From: Sorex araneus
Lineage: Eukaryota > Chordata > Mammalia > Eulipotyphla > Soricidae
Reading direction: 5' to 3'
Assembly (NCBI RefSeq): GCF_027595985.1
Contig: NC_073306.1
Span: forward strand, 192,961,000 to 193,024,999
DNA length: 64,000 bases
In this document: positions 1 through 11,430 of the stretch, piece by piece
How positions within the stretch are numbered: the first letter of the stretch is position 1
Layout: each line of letters opens with the position of its first letter
The notes under the pieces: model-generated
What the model was told of the DNA's origin: nothing
Database searches by the model: none
The model's input: only the letters and a program-made list of their open reading frames with translations
Made by a program: the position numbers and the translations under genes

Positions 1-1195
1 AAAAATCCCAATGACAGATATTTATACTTATTTGTTCATTCAGTTACTCGACAAATATTATGGAGTGCAGATTAAGAGAAAAGTATTGTGGACTTTTTAC
101 CAGGACCTCAGAGACTCATTCACATTTACTATGTGTTCACCAAAAGACTAACACAAATGTGTGTTCTATTTTACTAGTTAGGAAGGAAGCTTAGTAGAGT
201 TCATTAACAGAGTAGTCAATCATCTCTGAAATTCATTACCATCCAGTATCCTTACCACCTGGGAAGGCCATAGTAGCAAATAAGAAAGGCAGGATTTATG
301 TAATTCTTGTGCACTGAATTTCTCATCTTGGAATAAGACAGCTCTGTAGGCCTTAAGAAGTCCTGAGGTTTCTGTTTCCCTCATATTCCTTATTCTGAAA
401 TGGTACTTAATGATACCTGTTCTACTAAGATCACAAAGATCTCTGGACGAGTAAATGAAATGATGTATGTGTGGAAATACATCAAAAGTGACATAAATTT
501 AAGTAGAGACGAAGTATTATTGCTGCTGGGTGTTTAAATATTATATGAAGCTATGCTAGAGAATTTGATTATTATTCTTTGTGTGCTGCAAACCACATTT
601 AAAAGCTTAAATATTCATATTTTTTCTTTAGTAGTTAATAAAAACAAATTTTAGAGAACTACACACTTCCTCCAATCTGTAGCTCCTGTTTCTTACTCTT
701 TCACCAAGGAGTTCTGGGATTTCTATGGTGACAGCAGGTGTCTCTACAACTCCTGACCTCCTGATCTGGATTAGTTCCCAGCAACTGACTACAAGGTATA
801 AAGAAGAAAAACTACAAGAAAAGTGGTATAGAAGTCAAGATTAGTCAAATTTCTGAAAAGTGACTTTTTGCAAAACAAATATACAAGCTTGCCTCCTTCT
901 CTGGAAATGAGAATTAATTAAGACACAATCACTTGTAGAGTCTGATTAACTTCTCAATCCTGACTTTTTAATTTGGCAACATGCAAATCATCAAAATGAT
1001 TTTAAAGCAATATGGTTCATTCCACACAGGTGAATTAACCAAGATATTATAATAATTCCAGAAATCTCACAAAATTCAGTGCAGATTGAGAATCCAGTTG
1101 AGGTTACCTCACAGGGAGTCCTCTGACACGCCAGGAGGCTAATCATTGACATACAGTAGAGCAAACAACCATTCACAAAACGAAGCTGAACTTAC
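1..1195 (-). other. Start of intron 1 of the left-hand protease gene
   Basis: AT-rich sequence after the donor at 1194-1195. I see no exon, recognisable repeat or long open frame in it. Confidence 0.45.
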
Positions 1196-1203
1196 CGATA
1201 CAT
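1196..1203 (-). CDS. TMPRSS11A: First coding exon of the next TMPRSS11 gene, probably TMPRSS11A (rest is off the left edge)
   Basis: On the minus strand an ATG TAT CG ends directly at a strong donor, GTAAGT. TMPRSS11 proteins commonly start Met-Tyr-Arg, with the first intron splitting the third codon, which fits this exon. The same layout recurs at 46669-46676, and both candidates lie about 10 kb upstream of the region after the preceding gene's stop codon. No in-frame ATG precedes it directly. The name rests on gene order (11A beside 11G in other mammals), not on protein sequence, because only eight coding bases are visible. A chance match is possible for so short an exon. Confidence 0.6.
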
Positions 1204-1267
1204 CCTATCCCGGAGGAAGAATATGATCTTGTAGGGCTTCACCCTCTGAATTCAACTTTCTAATCAA

Positions 1268-1275
1268 CTATATAG
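1268..1275 (-). promoter_or_regulatory. Possible TATA box for the 1196-1203 exon
   Basis: CTATATAG lies about 65 bases upstream of the ATG on the minus strand, leaving room for a short 5' UTR of about 35-40 bases. The motif is common in AT-rich DNA, so this is weak. Confidence 0.25.
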
Positions 1276-2463
1276 CATCTCTAGATATGCTAGAGGTCTA
1301 TGGCTTGAAGAAATAAGGAAACAATTTCCAAGTAGTTGAAATGAAACAAGTTTGACAAGTCTGAACAGAGAAGCCTCAACCCATTAGAATAGCTTCAAGA
1401 AAACAGAGACAGCATAGTCCCAACAAGAAAGTAATATTTTTCTTTTGCTATTGACTAATTTTTCTAAGGGAAAGAAACTGGTTGCAGTGATCAAACTGAG
1501 AAATGCCTCAGGAATGCACTAGGATTAAGAGTTTTAAAAAGATTATTGGTATATATGCAAACAAATGAAAGAAATCTCCACTTACAATCTTTCAATAAAA
1601 ACAATTTGACATTTCAAAAGCCTGGGTACATAGTATAATTAAAAAAAAAAACTTCAAAAGAACATCAGGCATCTCCAAGTCTCACAGGAATATGAAGTTT
1701 ATTAATATGTTAGCATTTTTTCTTTGAAAGTCTATTGTGGAACTTTAATATTATTTACTTAATATTTTTAAAGATCGATGTTTTAAATTTAGAGTTTCTC
1801 ACATAAAGTATTCCTTAAAATACAATAAATACTCACTTAATGTTATTGACAGATTATTGGAAACTATGGCTTTATGTGAGAGGACTTCTAATTTAAATAG
1901 GTTCTTAAAGTTTTTAAATGAAAATCTCACTGGTATGGTATTCACACACATGCATACACATACTCACACACATATATATGTATACAATAAACCTGATGTT
2001 GAATGAAATAACATTGAAGCATTTTTTGATGATTTCCTGTACTATAAATGTGCAAGTGCAATTCAGATTGGCAAGGCACTGCTTTGGGATTGTTTCATAT
2101 CAGTGACTAGTGATGAAAGATATTAAGCTACATAAGACTTATATGATGAGGTAATAGCAATAAATCTTTCTTAGGTGACATGTATGATATTTTTCTGAGA
2201 TATTTCTCTTCAGCTGATAATGTTGTTCTCTCTCTGCAAAAGGGGAAATTGATAACAGATTATAACTGCTGTTATATTTGAAGTTCCCGAGTGGGAAGTA
2301 TCACGTAGCTTAAGAATCATAGCATTTAGAGGCTCAGACTTTATTATGTTACAATAATTTCAGTGAGACCTAAATATTATGGAACTTAATAATTCAATGA
2401 AGATAGTTTGCTTGGTCACTATACTGTGCCAGATATATTTTTGGTACTTGGAATAGTTAGGAT

Positions 2464-2672
2464 TTTTATTTATTTATTTCCTTTTTTTTTTTTTTGAATT
2501 GAGGCACTGTGAGATACACAGTTGCAAAGTTGTTCATTATTTGGTTTCAGTCAAACAATGTTCTAACACTCGTGCCTTCACCAGTGTACATTTCTCACCA
2601 CCAATGTTCCCAGTTTCCCTCTCACCACCTCCTGTCTCCATCCCCTCTCCTACTCAGCCTGCCTCTGTGCAG
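2464..2672 (-). mobile_element. L1 3' end fragment
   Basis: Starts with a T-rich run at 2470-2495 (the A tail read from the other strand) and continues with the CACTGTGAGATACA and CACCAGTGTACATTTCTCACC motifs seen in reverse in the L1 tail at 13080-13247. ATAGTTAGGAT flanks it at 2453-2463 and 2673-2683. Confidence 0.7.
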
Positions 2673-2683
2673 GATAGTTAGGA

Positions 2684-2900
2684 TAGAGACAGTTAGGATA
2701 GAGAAGGGACCACCATGACAATGAGAGTTGGAAATGATCATTCTGGACAAGACCTGAGTGCTGAAAGTAGCTAAAGCGATATTCATGATAACCTTTCAGT
2801 ACCTATATTGCAAACCATAGTGCCCAAAAGGAAAGAGAGAGAGACAGAGAGAGACAGAGACAGAGAGAGAGAAAGAGCCAGTGAGAAAGAGAAAGAGAGT
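2684..2900 (+). mobile_element. L1 3' UTR fragment in opposite orientation to its neighbour
   Basis: Matches the L1 3' UTR at 12905-13060 (GGATAGAGAAGGGA, GCTGAAAGTAG, CAGTACCTATATTGCAA) and passes into a GA-rich tract (2836-2898). It abuts the minus-strand fragment head to head. Confidence 0.65.
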
Positions 2901-3407
2901 AGCTTGTATTTTTAACATAATAATTTAAATGACCTAATTTTTCATTTTATAAAACCTCTCTTGATGAAAAGATAAGCCTGATTAAATCCATATTCCCATA
3001 TGGAGTTCATATCTTATATTCCATGTTTCATATTGCTTATCTGCAGTACATAGAAGAACTGGATAAAGGAGTGGATAATATTTAATGAAGACAAATTCTA
3101 GATTCTTGAATCAAAACTGACTATTTGGCAATGGGTGGGAGGTAGGGAGAGGCAGAGCAGAGGTGACAGAGACAGTGGTGGAGAGTCTTGGGCACTTACT
3201 TGGGTGCTGAAGGTACAATAACTTAATCAATACCATACAAATTAACATTCTTGTAACTGTTTTACCTAAAGAACATTAGAAAGACTTTAAAGAAGTAAAA
3301 TCCTGCAGCAATAGAAAAATAAGGAAATAGAGAAATGAAATTTCTTGTCCTCGATTCCCATGTTTGCCTCCTCTATAGCTAATCTCTTTTGTTGGTTAGA
3401 AGATGTC

Positions 3408-3533
3408 AGTGTCCTCACCTGCTGATGCACAGGCATCACTCCTGGCTCTGCACTCAGGAATTGTTCCTGGCGGTGCTCGGGGGACCATATGGGATGCTGG
3501 GAATCGAACCCAGTGTGCTATCACTCCAGCCCT
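3408..3533 (-). mobile_element. SINE-A, minus
   Basis: Reads GGGGGACCATATGGGATGC and ends in the reversed A box TGTGCTATCACTCCAG. It is shortened in the B box part. Confidence 0.85.
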
Positions 3534-4344
3534 GATCTGTGAATTCTTAATGAATTCTGAATATAAATTTCTTACCAGATATATGTTTTACAATATTTAA
3601 TCTCATTATGTAGGGGCTCTGTTTTGCAATTTTCTGTGAATCCCATTAATGTTTCACTTTAATTAAATCCAGCTGATCAATTTTCTCTTTTATCTCTTGT
3701 GTCTCTGGAGTTGCAACAAAAATATCACTGAAATCACTGCCTATATTTACTTTAATGTACATGTGGATTAGTGGATTGTAGCGAATTTATAAAATATAAA
3801 CTTGTAGGAAATATACATAGTGATATTTTCTGCAAAATGGTCTTTGAATAAATAAGTTGATCAAATTAAAAAAAAGACAGAAGTGTCCACTGCTCTTTAA
3901 CATCTTGGTAAGATAAAAGTTCATGTATTTATTCATATATCCTTTTATAAAGGACCCAATTTTTGAAAAATGCAAATGTAGCAAGCCCATTAGAAGGAAA
4001 TGCATTTGTTCATGTTAGTGTAAAGAGACACTTGATGTGAAAGGACATGCAACATTTTTTGGATTTTGTCCAAAAATAAGAAATTTGTCATATTTTTTGT
4101 TGTACTATATTGAAAAATAGTTCATATCATTTCATAGCTGGGCGAAATTCTAATAAAAATATTTTTTAAATATCATAGACCAGGAGATGGCAGCATAGCA
4201 ACACAGTTGGTTGCTTTTCAGTCCTTAGCGTAAGTTAGTGAATACAGGAATGAGTCAGTAATTTGTAGTTTTTTTATTTACTAGATTCACCTACAATAAA
4301 ATCCTATCAACAAATCATACAACCCTGTATTTAGTTTATTTAGT

Positions 4345-4800
<456 letters not shown>

Positions 4801-4983
4801 TTATTTTTACTTTTTTTGCTTTTTGAGTCACACCCGGCGATGCTCAAGGGTTACTCCTGGCTCTGCACTCAGGAATCACTCCTGGCAGTGCTCAGGGGAC
4901 CATATATGGGATGCTAGGAATCAAACCCGGTCAGTCTCATGCAAGGCAAACACTGTACTCACTGTGCTATCGCTCCAGCAACC
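4801..4983 (-). mobile_element. SINE-A, minus, with expanded tail
   Basis: Full-length copy running from GAGTCACACCCGGCGATGC to GCTATCGCTCCAGC. A target duplication like TAGYTGACTTCTTTC occurs at 4341-4356 and from 4984, enclosing both SINE and microsatellite. Confidence 0.9.
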
Positions 4984-5059
4984 TAGCTGACTTCTTTCTT
5001 AACAAATCATTTATTTAATTTTTGTGTCATTAGAAATGTCTTCTCCCTCCCTATTTACT

Positions 5060-5760
5060 ACTCTTTGGCTGCCTTTCGCATAGCTTTCTTTGTTAAAATT
5101 CATCCTTGTTACTTTATTTTGCTTTTTCAATATTTTAATAATCGGGGAGGCCTTTCGCCGAGATGTAACCCCGGTGGCCTCATGTGTGTGGCCTCTCTGC
5201 TGCTGCACAACCATGGCCCTGGAGGCCAGCTAAACTACTTTGGGCACCAGAAGCTTCTTGCAGAAATGTCTCTAGACTGTGAACTGAGCCACAGTCGCCA
5301 TCTTTTGATGACCACAAAAGGGAGGTACAAGCTTGCAGTGATGCAATTTCTGGCAGAAATTTCCCTGGACTTAGTTACTAAAATACAGAAATCCAAAACC
5401 CTGAGGCTGCGACCTAATATCTCTTCATTGTCAGCAATGGAAAACAAATTATCAAATGCTTCCTTTTCAACAGGTCTGGGGCGAGTGGGGAACTCCAAAC
5501 AATAATAGCGAGTTTTTTGTTAAAATATTGAATGTAAGAAAAGTAAAGAGAAAAGTAAAGTGAAATTAGTTAGCTACACAGGCGGGAGTTGGGGGGTGAG
5601 GTGGGGGGAGGTATACTGGGGTTCCTGGTGGTGGAATATGTGCACTGGTGAAGGGATGGGTGTTTGAGCATTGTATAACTGATACTTAAGCCTGAAAGCT
5701 TTGTAACTTTCCACATGGTGATTCAATAAAAATAATCTTAAAAAATAAAAAATAAATAAA
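5060..5760 (+). mobile_element. Composite retroposon with L1-like 3' end
   Basis: The 3' part (about 5575-5755) carries the L1-tail motifs GTGCACTGGTGAAGGGATG and GTGATTCAATAAAAAT followed by an A-rich tail. The stretch 5441-5575 has no counterpart in the other L1 tails here but is repeated at 47637-47770 in the same order. The part before 5441 is of unknown origin. A 146-codon open frame at 5065-5505 crosses it and shows no recognisable domain. Confidence 0.6.
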
Positions 5761-5817
5761 TAATTGGTGACATACTGGGATATTTGTCTAAGAAAAGTTG
5801 AATATTTGTTATTGTTT

Positions 5818-5958
5818 GATTGTTTGGGTTCAGGGCTTACTCCTGGCTCTGTACTCAGGAATTATTTCTGGGGAGCTCAGGGAACCATATGACAGGGATT
5901 GCCAGAGAATCAAACCCTGGTTGACTGAGTGCAAGACAAGTACCTGATGGCCAATCTC
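5818..5958 (-). mobile_element. Degraded SINE-A, minus
   Basis: GGGCTTACTCCTGGCTCTG, a diverged CATATGACAGGGATTG, then GAGTGCAAGACAAGTACC. The head is poorly kept. Confidence 0.7.
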
Positions 5959-6180
5959 CACAGACTCTGGATGAACCTCACCCAGGAATGAATCCATTGA
6001 AAAACTCAGGTATGTGGGTTTTGTGACCGAAATCTCCAGGGTTTTGTGGATGACCTCCCCCCACCACCCTGTTCTTCCAGGAGCCTGGCAGTCATGCCCA
6101 CAAACTGCTTCTGTTGCCATAGGAGTTTATTAACCAGCCATGATCCAGAGAATCACAAAGAAATCTTGGAAGAGATCAAC

Positions 6181-7236
6181 TGTAGGATAACATAGCCTCA
6201 GGTAGTTTAGGTTTATTGGGTTACTCCCGTTACAGTGCTCCTATTCCTCTTTGTTTATTTGTAGCTTCTTTCTTAGTGTTCTGTTGACTTGTAAATAATG
6301 TTTCTCTCTTCTCCTTGAGTCCTTTGCATAGTTTATTCAGAGCAAGTCCTTTTTGTATGGACACAGGAAGACTTAACAAATGTTATGCTTTTGTAACCTG
6401 GAGTCATTTGACTCTACATGATATTTTCCTCCAGGGCATCTGTTCTCTTAACCTAAGCCTCTGCTGCCCTTACTTCCTAGCATCCCCAAACAGGGTCCCG
6501 ACGAGGGACGAGACGGACCCAGGGCAAGCGGTGAGTTGTGTGCTACCCTGGCATTGAGATGGGCCTGGCCAAAGTGCCTAATGCTTAACTATAAGTTAAG
6601 AGCTTGATCATGGACAAATGTTGTCATGATCCAAACAGTGATAACTAGATTTGGAGCCTGCTAGGGTGAGGAATGATTAATCTGGCCTGAGTGCTGTGGT
6701 CTGAGCTTGTGGCAAGATGTTGCCAGGAGAGCTGCCTTGCAAACCTCAATGTATCTCTTGCTATGTCCATGCAAAAATAACTAGTATTAAGATGTTAATG
6801 AGTGTTTGGAATGGGGAGAGGAGAAAAAACCCTTAAGAGGTATTTTGCCTACTGGCAGTCAGGAAGGGCTTTGGAACGCCCCTAGGTTGTGTTCTCTTTA
6901 AACCTGACATCCCTCAGGAAGGGCTTTATTATGTTGATTTTGCTACCTGGTGGTGTGTAACCTAGGGGCAAGATTGAGAGGAAAAAGGGAGGAGAGAGAT
7001 GGAGAGCAGCGGCAGTTGATCCAGAGAGAGGATGGAGCTGGGAGTGCGGAAGATGAGAAAGATGGAAGATTGAATAAACGGTAACTAATCAGCAACCAGT
7101 TTGGTCCTCGTTCTTCCTTCGCCTGTCCTTGGCCAACAGCTGTCCCGATCCAGCCCATACACAGCGGGCGGTGAGACAGAGCCGCCCGGAGAGCCCTCGA
7201 GTGCATGCGCCCCTCGGCGAGCTTTAGTTTTTTACA
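6181..7236 (+). mobile_element. Solo LTR of an endogenous retrovirus, 1056 bp, class II-like
   Basis: Begins TGTAGGATAACAT and ends TTAGTTTTTTACA, so it has the TG...CA ends of an LTR. It is flanked by ATCAAC at 6175-6180 and 7237-7242. A 6-bp duplication is typical of class II (beta-like) integrases. A poly(A) signal AATAAA lies at about 7072-7077, followed by a pyrimidine-rich stretch as expected for R/U5. No internal retroviral sequence lies next to it, so it is a solo LTR left by recombination. An imperfect inverted repeat (6350-6371 with 6756-6777) lies inside U3. Its U3 matches the element at 23229-23768. Confidence 0.8.
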
Positions 7237-7639
7237 ATCAACAAGCGGCAGAGATACCTCCAGACTGCCCACATGGCTGAGTCATTCTAGGGCACCCCGG
7301 CAGATGCCCTTCAACAACCTCCAGATCCCAAGTCATCATCCTATTAAAAATTTAACTCTATCTGTATCACCCTATTTAAAATTTAGAATTCCTAGAGCAG
7401 CCACATGACATCATACACTCTATATCACTGATATACTAGGAGTGAGTAGCACACCACATTGGATGGAATAGAAAGTAAAGACCAATATCGATCAAAAAAA
7501 TATTAGCACATAAGTTCAACCTAAAGCAACATGTTAATAATCTCTTATACAAGGGCTTAATGGCTCCAGGATGAGATCCAACAATGTTCACACATTTTCT
7601 TCTAAGAAAACTTTTTTGTTCATTTTTAATGAGTTATTC

Positions 7640-7830
7640 ATAACAAGCATCACAAAATAAATTATTTAGAACCTGCTAATGGGGCAGACTTGGGTGGCGG
7701 TAAAAATTTGAAATAATGGTGAAAGGAAGGTGTTATGATGGTGAGATCAGTGTTTGAATATTAAATGTAAGAACTTATTGTGAACAACTTTATAAAAATA
7801 AAATTAAATAAAAAATAAAGACAAGTACTA
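7640..7830 (+). mobile_element. Degraded L1-like tail
   Basis: GGTGAAAGGAAGGTG, GTTTGAATATTAAATG and AACTTTATAAAAATAAAATT resemble the 3' end at 43130-43275. Diverged. Confidence 0.4.
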
Positions 7831-8049
7831 TCTCTCTGGCTCAGGAAAGTTGAAACTTGTGAATGCTTCATCTTACCTATGTATGGGTCTGAAATAGCTC
7901 ATAAAGTCATGTCATCCTACTGGACTAGTAAACCTGTGCTCCTAGAGAAAGTAGAATCTATAACTGGTCTTGCTTTGACTGGTCACTCATACTCCTTAAG
8001 TGGTCGTCTGCTTTCAAGAGAAATTATCAAAAAAACTTGTATCTTGTTA

Positions 8050-8185
8050 TGTGGTCTGAAAACAGGATTTGAGGGGATGGGTGGGCATGAATAGGGGTAT
8101 CTCTGTGCTCTAGCATAACCCCTGACTGCGGTCAGTGGATACAAGACAAGTACATGTCTCACCTCCTCTAATATCTCTCCAGTAT
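8050..8185 (-). mobile_element. Degraded SINE, minus
   Basis: GCATAACCCCTGACTG, GTGGATACAAGACAAGTAC and AATATCTCTCCAG are remnants of the SINE body and A box. Confidence 0.5.
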
Positions 8186-8518
8186 TCACAATTGTATATG
8201 CAGTGTTTGGGATAACAAAACTAAAATAAGAAATGCTTGATAAATGATTGAGTGATTATAGAAATTAATATAAAAAATATTCTTAAGTCAGTGATGTCCA
8301 GTATAATTTTCTGAGATAGTGGAAATTACATATAGATATTTGTTGCCAAATATAAAAACTATTAGTCATATGTGGCCATCTGTTTATAAATATGATTAAT
8401 GTTACCATAGAAATGAACAGATTTAAATAAATTTAAATCTAAATAATCTTATCTGATAGTGGCTCCATATGAAGCAACGCGTTTTAGTACATAATGGTGC
8501 TTATATTGTCCAATCTAC

Positions 8519-8760
8519 AGTACCACTGTATCACTGTCATCCCATTGTTTTACTCGAGCAGGCACCTGTAACGTCTCTATTACACTCAGACCTGAGATTT
8601 TAGCAGCCTCTCCTTACTCATCTTTCCCAGCGATTGGAGGCTCTTTCAAGGTCAGGAGAATGAGATCTATCGTTACTGTTTTTGACATATCAAGTACGCC
8701 ATGGGTAGCTTGCCAAGCTCTGCCCTTTGGGTGGGATACTCCAATCTATAGGATTAGTGG
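8519..8760 (-). mobile_element. SINE-B variant with extra internal block, minus
   Basis: RTE-type end (CACTGTCATCCCATTG), CGAGCAGGCACCTGTAACG, then about 80 bases (GAGATTTTAGCAGCCTCTCC onward) absent from standard copies, then GTTACTGTTTTTGACATAT. The tRNA head is missing. The copy at 14146-14402 has the same block. Confidence 0.75.
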
Positions 8761-9309
8761 TAATGAATTGAGCCATTTGTCTCAGCCCAATATCTAATAT
8801 CATCTTGGGTAGTATCTAGGCATTCTAAGGATCTTAAATAAAGTATATATGAGTGCATTTATGCAAGCTTTAGATATTTGACAAAATCCTCTCTAGAAAA
8901 GTCTATATGTATAAACCGAAATCCATCTCTTTTAACCTATCTATCTATATTATTTGCCTGTAGCAGCTCAGCCTTCAAACAGTCTCCTAAAATTAAGTTC
9001 AAATTTAAAACAATTTAAATTTTGCTAGGATTAGTTTATATAAATGCATCCAGAATATAGTCTTTTGTTAGTCTCAAAGTAAAGAAAGAGGAGAAGAAAT
9101 ACAGTCCTCAACTCATGAAAGAAAATTGTGAGCATGAGTTATTCTAACAGTGAATTTTTTTCTTTATTGATCCTATGACAATAATTCTCAATTCAGCATA
9201 ATTTTATCCTCGGAGAAATTTTTTAATGTTTGGCGATATCTATCTATCTATTGATCTCTTACTCTCTCTCTCTCTCCCTCCCTCTCTCTTTCCCCCACTT
9301 TCTCTCCAT

Positions 9310-9540
9310 ATATATACTTGGGGGGTCATACCCAGAATAGTATCAAAGGACCTGGGTTTCCCCCTGAAAATTCTTGTCTGGAAGGTGAACATCTTCCAGT
9401 TTGGTGATTAGACTCGGCAGTGTGGAGCCTAAGGCTACCCACCTGTGCTTGGTTTGGTAGGGACATGTGCTGGTGGAGATGGAAATCAGGACTTTGCATA
9501 TGGACATGTGCTTTGCCATTGGAGCTGTCTCCCTAGCCCT
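9310..9540 (-). mobile_element. Degraded SINE-like remnant
   Basis: GGGGGTCATACCCAGAATAG at the tail side and TGGAGCTGTCTCCCTAGCCC at the head side suggest an old SINE with foreign sequence in the middle. Preceded by a CT-rich run (9255-9300). Confidence 0.35.
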
Positions 9541-10512
9541 GTGCGCATTTTACTTTGTTACAGCTTGATGGGGTTATTATTGGCGCCTACTCTGTAGAGG
9601 AAAAAGTTTGTGGGAGAGAGCTACTGCCTTTCCATCACCACCCATTATAAAAGATTATCTGTGACTAAAAGTAGTAGTAACAAGGTTGAGAAACAAAGTG
9701 AGATAGAGACCAATCATAGAAAATAGCTTAATTTCAATGTTATAAATATATTTTAATTTATGCAATATTACATTTTATGGGTAAGAGAGACTCATATTTA
9801 ATATAAAATGCAAAAGAATATCTTAAAAAATCTTAATACAAGGGTTAGTTCATTAAATTAATTGTAAAAGGAGAGGAGAAACAAATAAAGGTTTAGCTAC
9901 ACAGAAAAAGACCTAGATTGTTTAATGCTAGTCCAAGGTTATACACAAAGTCATAAGATACTCATTTAAATACTACACACATTTTATTATAAATGACTGT
10001 CTCATATTAAACCAATACAAAGGTACTTCTTGATGAGTTGAGTAATATATGTTAAAATCATTTTTCACAGAGTATCTAGCATTTTACCAGTAAAATTAAA
10101 TAATGTACAATAAGTCAGATCCCCCAAATTTTGCATTAAATGTCTATGAAGACTTAATTTTATGTTAATTTATTGCATAAACTATACATGAATATATAAT
10201 TAATATTGACTTCTACTGGTCTACTAATTGTGCACCCATTGATTAAAAATGAAACTATTTCAAAACTAAATTACATTATTAAACAATTAAGCAGAAGTGA
10301 AAATTCAGTTTACTATGTAATTTGGAAAGATGGAAAGTGATTCCTTTTTACTGAGTGCTTAATTCTCATTTCCATTTAACACAAAGACAAAAAGACTACT
10401 TTACAAATATCAAAATACATTTTTACATAGTTTAGAACAGAACTCTACGAGATGATATTGTTCTCCTTTATCTGTTCCAAAGGTTTATTTATTGTACAAA
10501 ATTAAACATTAA
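9541..10512. other. Intergenic, AT-rich, no gene seen
   Basis: I see no exon. A weak MIR-like stretch (TTTTTACTGAGTGCTTAATTC) lies near 10346. Two overlapping AATAAA motifs on the minus strand lie at 10484-10493. Confidence 0.5.
10484..10493 (-). terminator. TMPRSS11G: Candidate poly(A) signal for TMPRSS11G
   Basis: Two overlapping AATAAA hexamers on the minus strand about 780 bases past the stop codon. A SINE lies between them and the stop. ATTAAA at 10932-10937 is an alternative. No transcript evidence. Confidence 0.25.
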
Positions 10513-10683
10513 CTGGGGTCAGAGAGATAGTACAACAGGTAGGACGCTTGCCTTGCAAGCAGCCAACTCAAGTTCAATCCCTAGCATCCCACCTGGCCCT
10601 CCAAGTCCACCAGCAGTGATTCCTGAGCACAGAGGTCAGGAGTAACTTCTGAGCACCTGAGGGTGTGGCTCAAAAAACAAGTA
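10513..10683 (+). mobile_element. SINE-A, plus
   Basis: GGGGTCAGAGAGATAGTAC to GTGTGGCTCAAAAAACAAG. The A box is diverged and the B box reads GTTCAATCCC. Confidence 0.85.
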
Positions 10684-11268
10684 AATATTAACAGAGGCTT
10701 AAAGTTGTAAATTCGCACTATTGGGAATGAATGTGATGATACTTTTTCAAATATCAAAGAGAGGCGAAATACATAGCTGAGGTTTGTAAAGGACTCACTG
10801 TAGAGTCATCATCCAAAATCCTGGGTTTGTCATTAGTGTCCTTTCATCATGAGTGTTAACAGTGTGTTGGTTGAAATGAATTATCTTGATTTGTCTCACA
10901 CAGTCAACCTACAGATTCTTAATAAGGGTTGTTTAATGAGGGAGATAAAAACTTCCTCAAGAGTCAGGGAAGGGCAGCGTGCTCTGTCAGGAGAAAAAAA
11001 CGCAACAGAGAATGCTGAACCAGTTGCTACCCATCAGATTAAACTGCTGTATTATTCTAGAATGAGAAGTGTGTAATTAGGACCGGAAGATGGGCAAGAC
11101 AGTGATCGGAAACTCTTGGCTGCGATGTTCTGGAATTGGATGATATCTTGTATGGTCCTTGTAAAGCACTTCAGGCTTTGATCTTATGGCAAGAAAGCAA
11201 ACACTAAACAAACTTTGCTAGTGACCACACATGACATTTAAATTTTGTATGTGGAGCTTGCAGTTGCT

Positions 11269-11430
11269 TCAGATGTTAGTTTTAGATTTAATCCAGTCCC
11301 GGTAACGAGTGACTTTGGTATAGATTCCAGGCTTGTTTTCTTTTCCACAGTCTATTCCCCAGCTGACGATTCCAATAACATACCAGATATTTGTGTCTTG
11401 TGCAATAACCAGAGGACCTCCAGAATCACC
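11269..11430 (-). CDS. TMPRSS11G: TMPRSS11G exon 10: catalytic Ser and C-terminus
   Basis: Encodes residues 363-415 and the TGA. It starts in phase 0 at GDSGGP (catalytic S365) after a TTTTTCTTCAG acceptor, contains [17 protein letters not shown] (substrate-binding strand and the C191-C220-type loop) and ends DWIKSKTNI. The length of 53 residues compares with 52 in the equivalent exon at 56343-56501. Confidence 0.93.
   Translation of the reverse strand, partial: GDSGGPLVIAQDTNIWYVIGIVSWGIDCGKENKPGIYTKVTRYRDWIKSKTNI

Noticed and set aside
5065-5505. 146-codon plus-strand open frame
   Set aside because: No recognisable domain; its 3' part lies in a dispersed retroposon repeated at 47637 and the frame is not kept there.
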